Shown in pieces: positions 26,998-36,776 of a stretch of 64,000 nt of DNA. The notes beneath the pieces were generated by a model. The model searched no databases and was not told the origin of the DNA. It worked only from the letters and a program-made list of their open reading frames with translations. The stretch is from positions 3,348,001 through 3,412,000 of the forward strand of contig CBDCVN010000013.1 in assembly GCA_965223045.1 (NCBI GenBank), in the 5' to 3' direction. Positions within the stretch are counted from its first letter, which is position 1. Each line of letters begins with the position of its first letter. The DNA is from CBDCVN01 sp965223045. Lineage in GTDB: Bacteria; Deinococcota; Deinococci; Deinococcales; Trueperaceae. The translations under genes were made by a program, and so were the position numbers.

Positions 26998-27755
26998 GCC
27001 AATATCACCAAAATTACGTGTGCCAGTCACCATAACTGACCAAGGATTATCATATTGATAAACTCCTCCTACAGTAATTTCCATTGAATCCAGCAAAAAC
27101 TCATAACGTGATGCAAATGCAACAGGATTATCCTCTTCAATTTCATCTAAAAGTAGATAACCCGATAAATTACTAGTTCCTAAAGGTAGTTGTGCCTTCA
27201 AAGCAACTGGGCCTGCTAATTCCTCTTCAGGGTCTTCAGGATCTATGTTTTCTAGATTAATAATGTTAGCAGGGCTAAAAAAGAATCCCACCCCCCAATT
27301 GATGGTTTGCTTACCTGCTCTCAAGAAAACAGTATCGCTAATACCTACATCAGCAAACATTTCTCTTAGGTCAAATGATACTCCATCTGAAGTGTCATAA
27401 ACAATATCACCTTTAACAAATGCTCTCAGGTCACTGTCTGGCCTAGCATCAAGATACAAACGAGCTTTGAAGTCTGTGAACCCACTCGAAAGGGAATCTT
27501 CATCAGAGTCAGTATCAAGGTCGAGGCTAGCCTCACCATCTATAGTAAGTGTGCCACCAATAGCTATTTTCTCGCTTGCCAAAAGCTCATCGGCAAGATT
27601 AGATTCAGGGTTGTTTTCCACTTCAGAAACTATAGACTCGTCCTCTCCCGTTGAATCTCCTCCACCAAAAAGCTCATCGTCTAAACTTTCCTGTGCCCCC
27701 ACAAAAACAGAAAGCAAGATAATCATTAAAAAAATGGCCTTCATAAAAGATTCCA

Positions 27756-28502
27756 CTATCTATTGACACGTTCTACATACGTTTTACTAAATACGGAATC
27801 TGGGATTTCTGCGGTGGAAATGTTAGATAGAGTAACGCTAGTAGATTTATTTTCCACTAAGGCATCAACAAATATCATTTGCTCTGCAATGTAATTATCA
27901 CCTGCTTTTGCGTAGCTTGGATAATAAGATGTTCTTAGCAAACGTTTCGTCAGACTATAATCTTCACTTTTTAAGAGAAGACTGTCATCTTTAGTGACAT
28001 AAATTGTTCTGAAAGGATAAGTTACCTCTGAATGCACTGCTTCTAGTTCGAGCACCCAAACATCAAAATTGCCCAATTTTCCTTCTGTTCCTGAAGTTAC
28101 ATCATAATCTTCAGCTAGAGTAGAACTGCTAAAATCAGAATTTCGAGCATCACTATCTTCAAAGCTCTCATTCAGAGATGTATGAGTGAATTGACGACTT
28201 TCAGGATCATAGAACCACAAGCTATCATCTACTTGCAAATACCCTTGTCCCAATTCGACAGCAGGTTTCTGAATAAGTATAAGAAAAGTATCTTCTGAAT
28301 CTCTGCGAAACATCTGTGCTGTTCTTGAATCATCTCCTTCATCTGGATCTTTTATATCTAGAGAAACAGTTGTAGCAAGGTCACCTTGAAAATTACTGCG
28401 AGTATCAATAAGTTGTAGAAGTTGTTCAAAATCTTGATCTTGTGCATTGACCAAGCCCAAAAAACACCCAATAACTATAAGTGTAATAATAATTTGTTTC
28501 AT
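27756..28502 (-). CDS. LolA-like outer-membrane lipoprotein-sorting protein
   Basis: A 248-residue exported protein with signal peptide MKQIIITLIVIGCFLGLVNA and a LolA/LppX-like concave beta-sheet region: FQGDLATTVSLDI, then FLILIQKPAVELGQGYLQVDD with LWFYDPESRQFTHT, as in the family often paired with MacB or MMPL transporters and an outer-membrane barrel. ATG at 28502 has an AAGGAG site and is preferred to an upstream in-frame codon inside the permease gene. Proposed role: periplasmic carrier of a lipid or lipoprotein from the FtsX permeases to the barrel (inference). A paralogue occurs at 39787-40530. Confidence 0.88.
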   Translation of the reverse strand: MKQIIITLIVIGCFLGLVNAQDQDFEQLLQLIDTRSNFQGDLATTVSLDIKDPDEGDDSRTAQMFRRDSEDTFLILIQKPAVELGQGYLQVDDSLWFYDPESRQFTHTSLNESFEDSDARNSDFSSSTLAEDYDVTSGTEGKLGNFDVWVLELEAVHSEVTYPFRTIYVTKDDSLLLKSEDYSLTKRLLRTSYYPSYAKAGDNYIAEQMIFVDALVENKSTSVTLSNISTAEIPDSVFSKTYVERVNR

Positions 28503-28519
28503 TGTTAACTCCTTAAAAA

Positions 28520-29854
28520 TTAGTAACTTGTTCGAAGGGCCTCTGCTGGTTTGAGATTTGCAGCAGCTCGTGCAGGTAGATATACTGAGGCAATGCTTGT
28601 TAAACAAATTGCAAGGATATTGCCTACTGTTTCAGAAGTTGTTATGGCAAATTGTAAGTGTCCTTGGTTTAGGAAGAGTGTGAAATAACTCGAGTCAAAT
28701 TCATATAGACTGACTCCAGCCATGAAGAGAAAGGCTAGCACTAAACCAACAATTGCCCCTCCTAAAGCGATGAAGAAGGCTTCACCAATGAATATATTGC
28801 GAACCCCTTCCTTTTGTATGCCCATAGCTCGCATAGTTCCGATTTCTGCTGTTCTTTCCAGCATAACCATCCGATAGGAATTCATGACACCCACCATGAT
28901 GATGCTAAGTATGACAAAGAAGATAACTAGACCAATAATGTCCATGATGCTTATCAGTGCCATGATGTTATCCATCCTGTCATTGAGGGTAGATAAACTA
29001 AATTTAGTCCCAGACCACCTTTCAGACTCATCCACGCTGTTAAGTTGGCTAAAACCCATCATACGCATCATGTTGTTTTGCATGCCATTTTCTTCATCAC
29101 TATCTCTTGGTTCAGTTTCTGCAAAAGATGAAATCTCCTTATGTAAGGCATCTGTAACGGTCTCAATAGCGCTAATATCTTTTAGATATATATTAAGTGT
29201 TTGGAACTGATCTGCAGTCATATCCAGTAAGTTGTTAAGCGTAGCAATATGGATATAACCTGCCGAGGTTCCAAAACTTTCTTCGCTTACAATGCTGCCA
29301 ACAACTATTCCATCTCCAATATTTTGTTGACCGTTGATAGTAGTTGTTTTAATAATTACGCTTTCGCCTATTTCAATGCCAAGGTCCTCAAAGGTATCTT
29401 CTGGCAAGAGTATGCCTAATTCATTAGCTAGAAAATCACTGGCACTGCCTTCAACAAAGCTAAGATTATCTAAAAACTCTTTCTCCCGATTAAAATCAAC
29501 ACCAATCAGGCCTTGATTTTCTTCGGTATTTCCAAAAATTAGGCTGGTGTTTGCAGATGATCGTGTGTTGTAGGAAAGAATTTGATCTTCTATTACAGGT
29601 AAGGCGTTATATATAGCCTGAGGGTCTCTAATTATAGGTATTTCATTTCCTCTATCACTTACTTCTGTGCCAGACACATAAATGTGTCCTCCAAAGGTAT
29701 TGGAAAAATTGTCTTCAACCGTTTGTATCAAACCATTAGTAAAACCATTTACAATTGTGAATACAAAAAAACCAAAAGCAATTGCTCCTCCTAGAAGCAG
29801 TGTTCTATTCATTTGCCCCAAAACATTTTTAAGGGCAATTCTTATTGATTGCAT
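28520..29854 (-). CDS. FtsX-family ABC permease (second of pair)
   Basis: A 444-residue MacB/LolCE-type permease. One N-terminal helix (LLLGGAIAFGFFVFTIVNGF), a ~230-residue periplasmic MacB-PCD-type domain, then the FtsX core of three helices with the conserved ERTAEIGTMRAMGIQKEGV segment and a final helix near LPARAAANLKPAEALRTSY. It starts 13 bases after the other permease and would form a heterodimer with it on the shared ATPase. Such transporters extract lipids or lipoproteins from the inner membrane instead of moving solutes across it. Confidence 0.9.
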   Translation of the reverse strand: MQSIRIALKNVLGQMNRTLLLGGAIAFGFFVFTIVNGFTNGLIQTVEDNFSNTFGGHIYVSGTEVSDRGNEIPIIRDPQAIYNALPVIEDQILSYNTRSSANTSLIFGNTEENQGLIGVDFNREKEFLDNLSFVEGSASDFLANELGILLPEDTFEDLGIEIGESVIIKTTTINGQQNIGDGIVVGSIVSEESFGTSAGYIHIATLNNLLDMTADQFQTLNIYLKDISAIETVTDALHKEISSFAETEPRDSDEENGMQNNMMRMMGFSQLNSVDESERWSGTKFSLSTLNDRMDNIMALISIMDIIGLVIFFVILSIIMVGVMNSYRMVMLERTAEIGTMRAMGIQKEGVRNIFIGEAFFIALGGAIVGLVLAFLFMAGVSLYEFDSSYFTLFLNQGHLQFAITTSETVGNILAICLTSIASVYLPARAAANLKPAEALRTSY

Positions 29855-29867
29855 ATAAATCTTCTCC

Positions 29868-31319
29868 TTACTTCTTTTGCATAGCTTGCACTGGTGTAAT
29901 GCCTAATGCAACAGAAACTGGATAAAGGCTTGCCAAAATGCCGATGAAAACTACTATGAATAGTGAGCTTATAAGTGAAGTAACTGATAAAATGGGTTTT
30001 AGAACAGAACTACCAAACAGTATCTGGAAGAATATATTTGATGCTGTGATCCCTATGGCATTAAGTATTCCGATTATGGTAATGCCAATTGCAATGCCAA
30101 CAAGCCCAAAAACTATGGTAATCATGAGCACTTCAAGAGTAATCATTGCCCTTACAAAAAAGCGTTGTCCTCCTATTGCTCTTACAGTGCCTATCTCAGG
30201 AATTCTTTCTGTCACTGAAATTACCAGTGTATTCATGATGATAATAACTGCAACTATGGCAATGACCAATATCGCACCATATAAGATATTTCGAATGTTA
30301 TAGGCTATCTCTGCTGGAAATCCAGCTCCCCAACGCCAATCTTCTACCAATAATTCATCACCCAAATTTTCTTTGTTTGACAATAATTGATTACTTAAAT
30401 CAGCTGTGGAATAACCTTCATCAACTTTTAGCAAAATAAAATGCCATGCATCGTTATCTAAAACCAAATACTTATCTCTTACTGAGGTGTCACCAAGAAT
30501 ATTTTCAAAATCAATTGAAGAGTCTATATTGTTAGCTACATTTTTGTTTGTGTCAGCAACCAAAGAATTTCCACCAAAGAGTGAATCTTCGGTAAAGGAA
30601 ATATCTGAAGCTGTTTCATTACCACCAGTTTTTTTAACAGCGGTTAGACCATAAAGGTTACGTAAGGTGCTTATATCTACAAATGAAATCCTATCTAATA
30701 ATCCTGCACCGTTCTTAAAATAACCAATTCCTCTAATGGTAACTTCTCGTATTTTCGTTCCAGTGGTGTCATTTCGACCTGAAAGTAAAACTGTGTCTCC
30801 GGGCTTAAGCTGCTGCTCAGTATCTTTAAAAATATCATCTACCATTTGTTGCGAGAGTACAATGCCTTCTTCACCATCTTTCAGGTCTTCACCAGAAATT
30901 ATAGTGAAAGCGTCTGAGAACATTTCACGGTAATCTGTTGGTTCTATTCCCCACAACAAGGCAAACGAAAGAGTTTCTTCTTTGCTATTAATAGAGGCAG
31001 ATCCTGTCAAAATTGGAGTAAAATCTTCCACAGAATCCTGCTGCTCTAAATGAGCAACAATTTCAGCATAGTTTTCTAGTGGTGGTGTAGTCCCTCCAAA
31101 CCCACCTATAAAAAAAACATCTTCATCAGTAGTATTTCTTAGAATAAAATCACCTGTGAAGCTTTCGCTGTAGGTATCCCTCATTCCTTTTGTAATAGTC
31201 TCCATAACAGAACTTCCCACTACAAGAAAAGTGATCCCCAAAGCTATTAAGGTTCCAATAATGAGTGTTTTGGTCCTATGCTCACGCAAGTTACGAAAAG
31301 CAATTTTTAGAAGAATCAT
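29868..31319 (-). CDS. FtsX-family ABC permease (first of pair)
   Basis: A 483-residue MacB/LolCE-type permease with one N-terminal helix (TLIIGTLIALGITFLVVG), a long periplasmic domain (about residues 45-340) and three C-terminal helices. TERIPEIGTVRAIGGQRFFV is the FtsX-family coupling segment and PVSVALGITPVQAMQKK the usual end. The ATG overlaps the stop of the ATPase gene by four bases (ATGA type), giving translational coupling. Confidence 0.9.
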   Translation of the reverse strand: MILLKIAFRNLREHRTKTLIIGTLIALGITFLVVGSSVMETITKGMRDTYSESFTGDFILRNTTDEDVFFIGGFGGTTPPLENYAEIVAHLEQQDSVEDFTPILTGSASINSKEETLSFALLWGIEPTDYREMFSDAFTIISGEDLKDGEEGIVLSQQMVDDIFKDTEQQLKPGDTVLLSGRNDTTGTKIREVTIRGIGYFKNGAGLLDRISFVDISTLRNLYGLTAVKKTGGNETASDISFTEDSLFGGNSLVADTNKNVANNIDSSIDFENILGDTSVRDKYLVLDNDAWHFILLKVDEGYSTADLSNQLLSNKENLGDELLVEDWRWGAGFPAEIAYNIRNILYGAILVIAIVAVIIIMNTLVISVTERIPEIGTVRAIGGQRFFVRAMITLEVLMITIVFGLVGIAIGITIIGILNAIGITASNIFFQILFGSSVLKPILSVTSLISSLFIVVFIGILASLYPVSVALGITPVQAMQKK

Positions 31320-32032
31320 GCGACTACCTCTTGTAGTGCTATGTTTGCCTTATAGTTTTCTACAACCAGACCATCCTGTAATTTAATGACTTGATCTGCG
31401 ATTTTGACAATTTCAGGGTCATGAGTACTGAAGATAAATGTTGTTTCAAGCTCCCGATTCATCTTCTTCATCAAATTAATAATGGCTTCGCCTGTAGTGG
31501 AGTCAAGATTTGCAGTAGGTTCATCAGCCATAACAATGCTTGGTTTTGTTGCTAGAGCTCTTGCAATAGCCACTCGCTGTCTCTGTCCACCTGATAACTC
31601 ATTAGGTTTATGGCTTTTCCATTTAGTTAAACCAACTTCTTCAATAAGATAATTAATCCAACTATTTTTATCTTTCTTAGACAGGTTACTTTTGCCGAGT
31701 AGTAAAGGGAACTCTATGTTTTCAAAGACATTTAGTACAGGTATTAAATTAAATGATTGAAATATAAATCCCAAAACTTGGTGCCTTAGACTGGTAATTT
31801 CTCTATCAGACAGGTTTGTAGTTTCAACACCATTTATATGAACGGTTCCTAATGTAGGCGTGTCTATGCAACCTATCATATTTAGGATTGTTGATTTACC
31901 AGACCCTGACGGGCCTGCAATAGAGGCAAAGTCACCTTTTTCGATTTCAAAGGACACACCTTTGACAGCCTGTACTTCTGTTTTTCCTAATGGGTAAGTT
32001 TTTTTAACATCTTTAAGTTTTACAATTGACAT
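31316..32032 (-). CDS. LolD/MacB-type ABC ATPase
   Basis: A 238-residue ATPase with Walker A GPSGSGKS, Q-loop FIFQSFNLIP, signature ELSGGQRQRVAIARAL, Walker B SIVMADEPTANLD and H-loop FIFSTHDPE. This is the MacB/LolD/FtsE group that partners FtsX-type permeases. It heads the transporter part of an operon running to the histidine kinase at 22240. Intact, although other genes of the operon are broken. Confidence 0.94.
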   Translation of the reverse strand: MSIVKLKDVKKTYPLGKTEVQAVKGVSFEIEKGDFASIAGPSGSGKSTILNMIGCIDTPTLGTVHINGVETTNLSDREITSLRHQVLGFIFQSFNLIPVLNVFENIEFPLLLGKSNLSKKDKNSWINYLIEEVGLTKWKSHKPNELSGGQRQRVAIARALATKPSIVMADEPTANLDSTTGEAIINLMKKMNRELETTFIFSTHDPEIVKIADQVIKLQDGLVVENYKANIALQEVVA

Positions 32033-32080
32033 TGGTGTTCTCCTAAAGTGAAAGTGAATACTGTTTTAATTTTGTGAAGA

Positions 32081-32639
32081 TCAGAAATATCTCACTGTGA
32101 TTTGAACAGTTTTTTGTGGAGTTGCAAATTCAAAAGTTGCATCTTCCCACTTTGGTGGACCAAACTGACGTTCTGCATTTCCAGATAAGCCAAGACCTTC
32201 TCTTGGCATACCCATGAAGTTTTTATCCGTCTTGCCATTGCCATTTTCGTCATGAAGCATATTGTCCATATGGAACGTTTTCAAAGCCACCTGAGGCAGA
32301 ACCATTAGAAAGTTCAATAACTGTTCGCTGAAAGGATGCTTCTGGGTTACTTGGGAACCCAACTGCGCTCGAGTATAGTGAGGCAGAAATTTTCCCCTCA
32401 TCGGATTTGGCACCAAGCACCTCAAAGGAAATTGTTCCAAAACCAGTGCTCGGTTGGGCTTTCGTATCAACATTGTTTGCATCATTGCTGTTATAAACAT
32501 CGTATTCATAAAAGTCCTCGCCCCAAAGCTCATCCTCGGTATAGTTACCTTCTACATAACCATCTTCAGAGTTCTTTTGAGCAGCAACTAAGTTAGCAAG
32601 ACCAAAACTAATAATTAAAATAAAAAAAATGTTTTTCAT
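32081..32639 (-). pseudogene. DUF2141-family secreted protein, frameshifted
   Basis: The first frame (32639 down to about 32250) gives a signal peptide (MKNIFFILIISFGLANLVAA), an acidic linker and the DUF2141 beta-strands up to FENVPYGQYA, then a stop. A second frame resumes with LHDENGNGKTDKNF and GPPKWEDATFEF and ends at 32081. The family normally reads QYA(x)n-HDENGNG without interruption, so a small deletion near 32265-32270 broke the gene. It is the first gene of the envelope operon and is probably periplasmic. Function of DUF2141 proteins is not established. Confidence 0.85.
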
Positions 32640-33124
32640 AAAATCTCCTTGGAGTAAATACTACGCCAGAGAAGTGCTAAATTGAATAAACAGGTAATTA
32701 AACTTTTATAACAAGATGTTATTGAGAGTATTTTTACGCTCGAGTCTACTATCTAGACGAAGATATGCTCGAGTCGAACATATTGACCCTGATAAATTTA
32801 AAGCATAGGTCTCCTAATACTTACTGTTAATAAATAGAGTTGTCTCTAAATAAGAATTTGAGTATGGTAGAGCCAATTCAAAGCTTGCAAATTACTCGTA
32901 TTTATCGTGATCTTGATACCATTTACTAGTGCTTACCACATCAATTTGTCTAAATGGTGACAGCTCTAATGTCACTTTATACGCTAAATGGGCTTATTTT
33001 TTGCTTAGTAAATGGCCCTCATTTAAACATTATCAGTACTCCGTAAAATGGAGTAAAAACCGAAAAGTTGATCTTAAATGGATTTTGATTGATTGTTAAA
33101 TTTGCGTGTGTAATGAGCTAATTA
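32640..33124 (+). other. 485-base region with no gene
   Basis: No open frame with protein-like composition. It should hold the promoter of the envelope operon, reading leftwards. Two CTCGAG palindromes lie close together near 32740 and 32769. I see nothing else definable. Confidence 0.55.
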
Positions 33125-34207
33125 TCATTCAGGAGGTTGCTTGTACCAACTACTTGCTTGATAATAATCTTGGTACAATAGTTGTAAAAATGCAGTTGTT
33201 GGAATTGCTAACAATATTCCCCAAAAACCAAATAATGCACCTCCAACAATTAATGCAGAAAGAATCAATACAGGGTGCACTTTTACAGTTTTAGAAAGCA
33301 ATAGTGGTCCCATTACACTGCCATCAATTTGTTCAATGATGAACATAACTATTAGAACAATAAGCGCAAGTTGCCAACTTACAGTCAGGGCAACCAAAGA
33401 CTCAATTATTGTGGCTAGAAAGGGGCCAGCGTAAGGAAGGGGGTTCAAGAGAGCATTTATTAAGCCAAGTGCTAGAGCATTTGGCACACCTAACAGCCCT
33501 AAAACAGTTGAAGAAACAAAGAACATTATAAAGGCCTCGAGAATCTTGGCTCGAACATATCCACCTACAGCAAAATCAAGCTTTTGTGCTAAATCTTTGG
33601 CAAAGGGTTTATGCCTTTCTGGAAAAACATCAATAAGTGCCTTCCCAATGATTGGATAACTTCCCATAGTGAAAGCAATGAAAACCAATAGAATAAAAAA
33701 ACTCAAGAAACCTTGGAAGAAACCTGCCGTACCTGTCAGGATTCTATTAATTACGCCACTGATATTGCCTTGAAGCCAAGCTAAAAAATTTGCCCAAGTT
33801 GAAGCAAGAAGGCTATCAAGCTCCTCTTGATTATCAGTTATACGATTGATGAACCAATCAGGCGCACTGTTTTCGTACCAACTAGGTAAGCTTGTAAGGA
33901 CTTGACTAAGCTTAATAGGTAATTCTACTAAGGCAATTAGTACGCTACTTAAAAGTAATATGGCTAGGAAGCTAAGAAAAATAATGGCAACCATTATCAA
34001 AACAATGCCTAAACTTCTTGGAATCCGCTTATGCTTGAGCCATAGCAGGAACGGATTAACTAAATAAGCTACAAGAAAAGCAATCAAGAAACTAGACCAT
34101 GCCAGTTGGGTTTTCCCAAGCACCCAAGATAAAGCAATTATGCCTAAAACAACTATTATAGCTCTTAGATAAATATTATCCCAGAAGTTTTTAGAATTAT
34201 CAGCCAT
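33125..34207 (-). CDS. AI-2E-family transporter (PerM/TqsA-like)
   Basis: A 360-residue polytopic inner-membrane protein with seven to eight helices. An N-terminal pair (IIVVLGIIALSWVLG, FLIAFLVAYLVNPFLLWLKHKRIPR) precedes a soluble loop (about 100-150) and the conserved core ALGLINALLNPLPYAGPFLA with a final GGALFGFWGILLAIPTTAFL. This is the AI-2E / UPF0118 superfamily, whose members export autoinducer-2 or act as Na+/H+ antiporters; which applies cannot be read here. Monocistronic. Confidence 0.9.
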   Translation of the reverse strand: MADNSKNFWDNIYLRAIIVVLGIIALSWVLGKTQLAWSSFLIAFLVAYLVNPFLLWLKHKRIPRSLGIVLIMVAIIFLSFLAILLLSSVLIALVELPIKLSQVLTSLPSWYENSAPDWFINRITDNQEELDSLLASTWANFLAWLQGNISGVINRILTGTAGFFQGFLSFFILLVFIAFTMGSYPIIGKALIDVFPERHKPFAKDLAQKLDFAVGGYVRAKILEAFIMFFVSSTVLGLLGVPNALALGLINALLNPLPYAGPFLATIIESLVALTVSWQLALIVLIVMFIIEQIDGSVMGPLLLSKTVKVHPVLILSALIVGGALFGFWGILLAIPTTAFLQLLYQDYYQASSWYKQPPE

Positions 34208-34377
34208 AGAAAGATGTTTTCTTACTCTGCCATTTTTCCGCAGGTCTAAGCTGGATTATAAGGATGTAAATCATGTTGATACGCCTTTGGTTAAAATTTC
34301 CAACTACTCATGCCCTAGAGCAGTTTCTAAGTATTTTTCCTTCAAAAAATGTTCATTTCTTACCAGTATAACAAACT

Positions 34378-35736
34378 TTACATCTTGAACGAGGCCGAGA
34401 TAGCAATGCCATAAGTCGTTCCTGTACTAAAAGATGAAGGGTAGGCATGTAGGGCACTATCGAGCCAGACCCAGTCCCAATTAACACCAACCCCAATGCC
34501 TCCTTTTAAGCCATATTCGTAGCCCACCCCTGCACGTAGCGCTAAATTGTCTGCCCAGCGGGGTTTGATAATACCTTCAATGCCCAATTCTGAATATATG
34601 GTATTTCCAAGACCATTAAAGCCAACATCAGCTGCAACAGTCAGGTTATTATTTTGGTTAAAGTAGTGTTTATAACTTCCATGAAACAGGGTATTAATGT
34701 AGGGTGCAAAGACAAAACGGTTCTCAGTAATTGCCTTAAAGTCAAGTGGGACATTATCTGAATTATTGCTTGAGCCCGTGCCCTCAAGACTATAACCCTT
34801 ACCTGTCCAATAAGACAAACCAATGTGTTTCACACTAAAGCCAATGGTGATTTCACTGGGTAATCTAGGGTTACCTAAAAGTCGCAGAGGAATAACAGCA
34901 GCTGCGCCTATATTCGTGTCAAGGCCCAGTCCCCAGCCATTTTCAAACAGAAGACTTGAGAAAGCAGCTGCGTCCAAAACATATGAAGCTTCCGTATCAT
35001 TCCTATCAAGTCTTAGATTTGCCTGATTAATAAAGGTATCAACATATCCTATACCAATAAATGGGGCAACTCTTATACCAGCATAATACTGAATGCTGTT
35101 GTCAGCAGAGCTGAGCCACTCTGAAAGATTAAGGGCATAAAACCAATCTGCGCTGATACCTCCTATAAGTTTTAACTGCATATTTTCAAGATCAACACTG
35201 GCATTGTCTTCTTTAAAGTTGCCTTGCGGCGCAATTTTAACATGGCCATGAAGGAAAGGGTTAATGGCAAAGGTTTGTCCTGCAATGTTAAATGCTATGG
35301 GGACTTCTAAACTATTATTGATTCCTTGTTCTAATCGTTTCAAAAATTCGACAGCATCATTCCCCTCAAGATTTAGCTTAAGGTTTGGCATACCATTGCC
35401 ATCAAGGTTTGCCTCAAATTCAAAATCAAAAACGTTTGAAGTAGGATTGAATAACAAGGAATCATATTGAAATACTGCATCTAGCAATAAAAGAAGATCA
35501 AGATTACCACTATCATCCGTGAGTGCATTGATTATATCAATAAACCCTAAGGGTACAGGAACTATTAAATTAAAATTGCCAAAATCTTGATGAGAAAAGG
35601 CGGGATTTTCAAACATGGAGCGTTCATCTGGCATGACAACACCAGCAAGAGCCAATTTCCGAGCAGATTGTGCAGACACAGGTAAAGAAATGAGTAAAAG
35701 GCTCAATATATATAACGCACATAGGATCTTTTTCAT
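34378..35736 (-). CDS. predicted outer-membrane beta-barrel protein
   Basis: A 452-residue exported protein with signal peptide KILCALYILSLLLISLPVSA. The mature part has many alternating hydrophobic/polar strands, aromatic girdle residues and Gly-rich turns, and ends TTYGIAISASFKM, consistent with an outer-membrane barrel, although the final residue is Met instead of Phe/Tyr. The early segment ARKLALAGVVMPDERSMFEN recalls TraF/DUF5723-type barrels where 'mutant names' of the family vary; I do not assign one. Single gene with its own ribosome binding site (AGAGGAAA). Confidence 0.7.
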   Translation of the reverse strand: MKKILCALYILSLLLISLPVSAQSARKLALAGVVMPDERSMFENPAFSHQDFGNFNLIVPVPLGFIDIINALTDDSGNLDLLLLLDAVFQYDSLLFNPTSNVFDFEFEANLDGNGMPNLKLNLEGNDAVEFLKRLEQGINNSLEVPIAFNIAGQTFAINPFLHGHVKIAPQGNFKEDNASVDLENMQLKLIGGISADWFYALNLSEWLSSADNSIQYYAGIRVAPFIGIGYVDTFINQANLRLDRNDTEASYVLDAAAFSSLLFENGWGLGLDTNIGAAAVIPLRLLGNPRLPSEITIGFSVKHIGLSYWTGKGYSLEGTGSSNNSDNVPLDFKAITENRFVFAPYINTLFHGSYKHYFNQNNNLTVAADVGFNGLGNTIYSELGIEGIIKPRWADNLALRAGVGYEYGLKGGIGVGVNWDWVWLDSALHAYPSSFSTGTTYGIAISASFKM

Positions 35737-35873
35737 AAATTTCCTCTAAGCAGGTATGCAAAATTTGTTGTGAAAAATATGCAAGTATTAAACCTATACT
35801 TTTGCCGAAGTGGAGCTATAGTAGATTTTAAAAACTCATACTTTCTTTTGCATAGGTGCTTATATATTACTTA

Positions 35874-36125
35874 TAGTGCAATGTCATAAAATAGATTTCC
35901 TATACAGCGTAGCAAGAATACGTTTTCGATCTGAAACATAAGCAGTATAATTTCTACGCTGATAGTAACGAACTAGACTTATTGATTGAGCCATTGTGAA
36001 CTCAGGCAATGGTATTGCTGTCTTAATTAGTAATTTTGCCTGTGGCAAAGTTAAATCTGGAGCCTTTTCTCCTAACATTAATCGCACCCTCACCAGAAAA
36101 TGATGTGCTAAACAAGTTAATACTA
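35874..36125 (-). pseudogene. 3' fragment of a diverged IS701 transposase
   Basis: The minus strand reads LAHHFLVRVRLMLGEKAPDL, LPQAKLLIKTAIPLPEFTMA and RYYQRRNYTAYVSDRKR, closely matching the last ~80 residues of the intact IS701 transposases at 18747 and 20281 but with many substitutions. A decayed right end (ATGACATTGCACTATAAG) follows the stop. An old, truncated copy showing that IS701 elements have been present for a long time. Confidence 0.88.
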
Positions 36126-36197
36126 TTATAGCTTAAATCTAAAAACGCTAAGCATTTTGTCATTTAAGCATTTGAGAAAGCAGGCAGAGGCAAGTAT

Positions 36198-36776
36198 CTA
36201 GTTGAGAGCACCTCGTACTCTAAAAGCGAGAAAACAAATCACAATACCAAAAACAATCATGTAAATGGCAAGGATACGGAGGAGAAGGAGTCCCATGAAG
36301 AAGGGTGCAGAAAGTAGCACAATGCCAAAAACGATGCTGAGAACACCGCCTAAAACTACTAGCCATGCTCTTTCTATAATCCTACGGTAGCGAATAGCTT
36401 CAACGCTTTCAAAAATCCCTTGAATCAGTGAGGATATTCCTAACAACACTACACCAAAAGTAGCTAAACCCAAAGCTGAACTTAAGGGGTTAAACATGAT
36501 TATAGCACCTACTGCTATGCCAATAATGCCACGAATGATGGTCCAAGCTCGAGCATCAGTGCGGTTCATAATGCCTGCAATAAGTGCAACTATACCGTCA
36601 ATCAAAAAGTAAATACCCAAAACCTGTGTCAGCACAATCAGTGTGATATCAGGACGTGAAAAAACTAGAACCCCTAGAACTATCAAGGCAATGCCACGAA
36701 TAACAGTGAGCCACCACACAGCATTAAAAAAATCTTTAAGTTCTTGCTTTGCTTGTATACTTACATCTGTTGTCAT
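36198..36776 (-). CDS. HdeD-family (DUF308) membrane protein
   Basis: A 192-residue protein of six short hydrophobic helices in three DUF308-type pairs: LIVLGVLVFSRPDITLIVLT, IRGIIGIAVGAIIMFNPLSS and VLGGVLSIVFGIVLLSAPF, the repeated G-(x)n-NP/RP/AP turns being typical of HdeD. In enterobacteria HdeD supports acid resistance at high cell density; here the role is unproven. Monocistronic, inner membrane. Confidence 0.9.
   Translation of the reverse strand: MTTDVSIQAKQELKDFFNAVWWLTVIRGIALIVLGVLVFSRPDITLIVLTQVLGIYFLIDGIVALIAGIMNRTDARAWTIIRGIIGIAVGAIIMFNPLSSALGLATFGVVLLGISSLIQGIFESVEAIRYRRIIERAWLVVLGGVLSIVFGIVLLSAPFFMGLLLLRILAIYMIVFGIVICFLAFRVRGALN

Larger units (their letters stand above)
25308..27744 (-). 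pseudogene. outer-membrane beta-barrel protein split by an IS4 element
   Basis: The N-terminal part (27744-27007) has a signal peptide (MKAIFLMIILLSVFVGAQES), an acidic linker and beta-strands including RAGKQTINWGVGFFFSPANI. The C-terminal part (25859-25308) is amphipathic beta-sheet ending in ...LAINAVF, the terminal aromatic typical of BAM substrates. Removing the IS at 25869-26997 with one 9-base duplication joins NFGDIG to FFAEAVLEGNS in frame, giving about 430 residues. The R.GKQ...WG motif recalls DUF1302/alginate-export-type barrels. The ATG at 27744 is preferred to a GTG at 27756. Cognate of the LolA-like protein encoded directly upstream. Confidence 0.88.
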
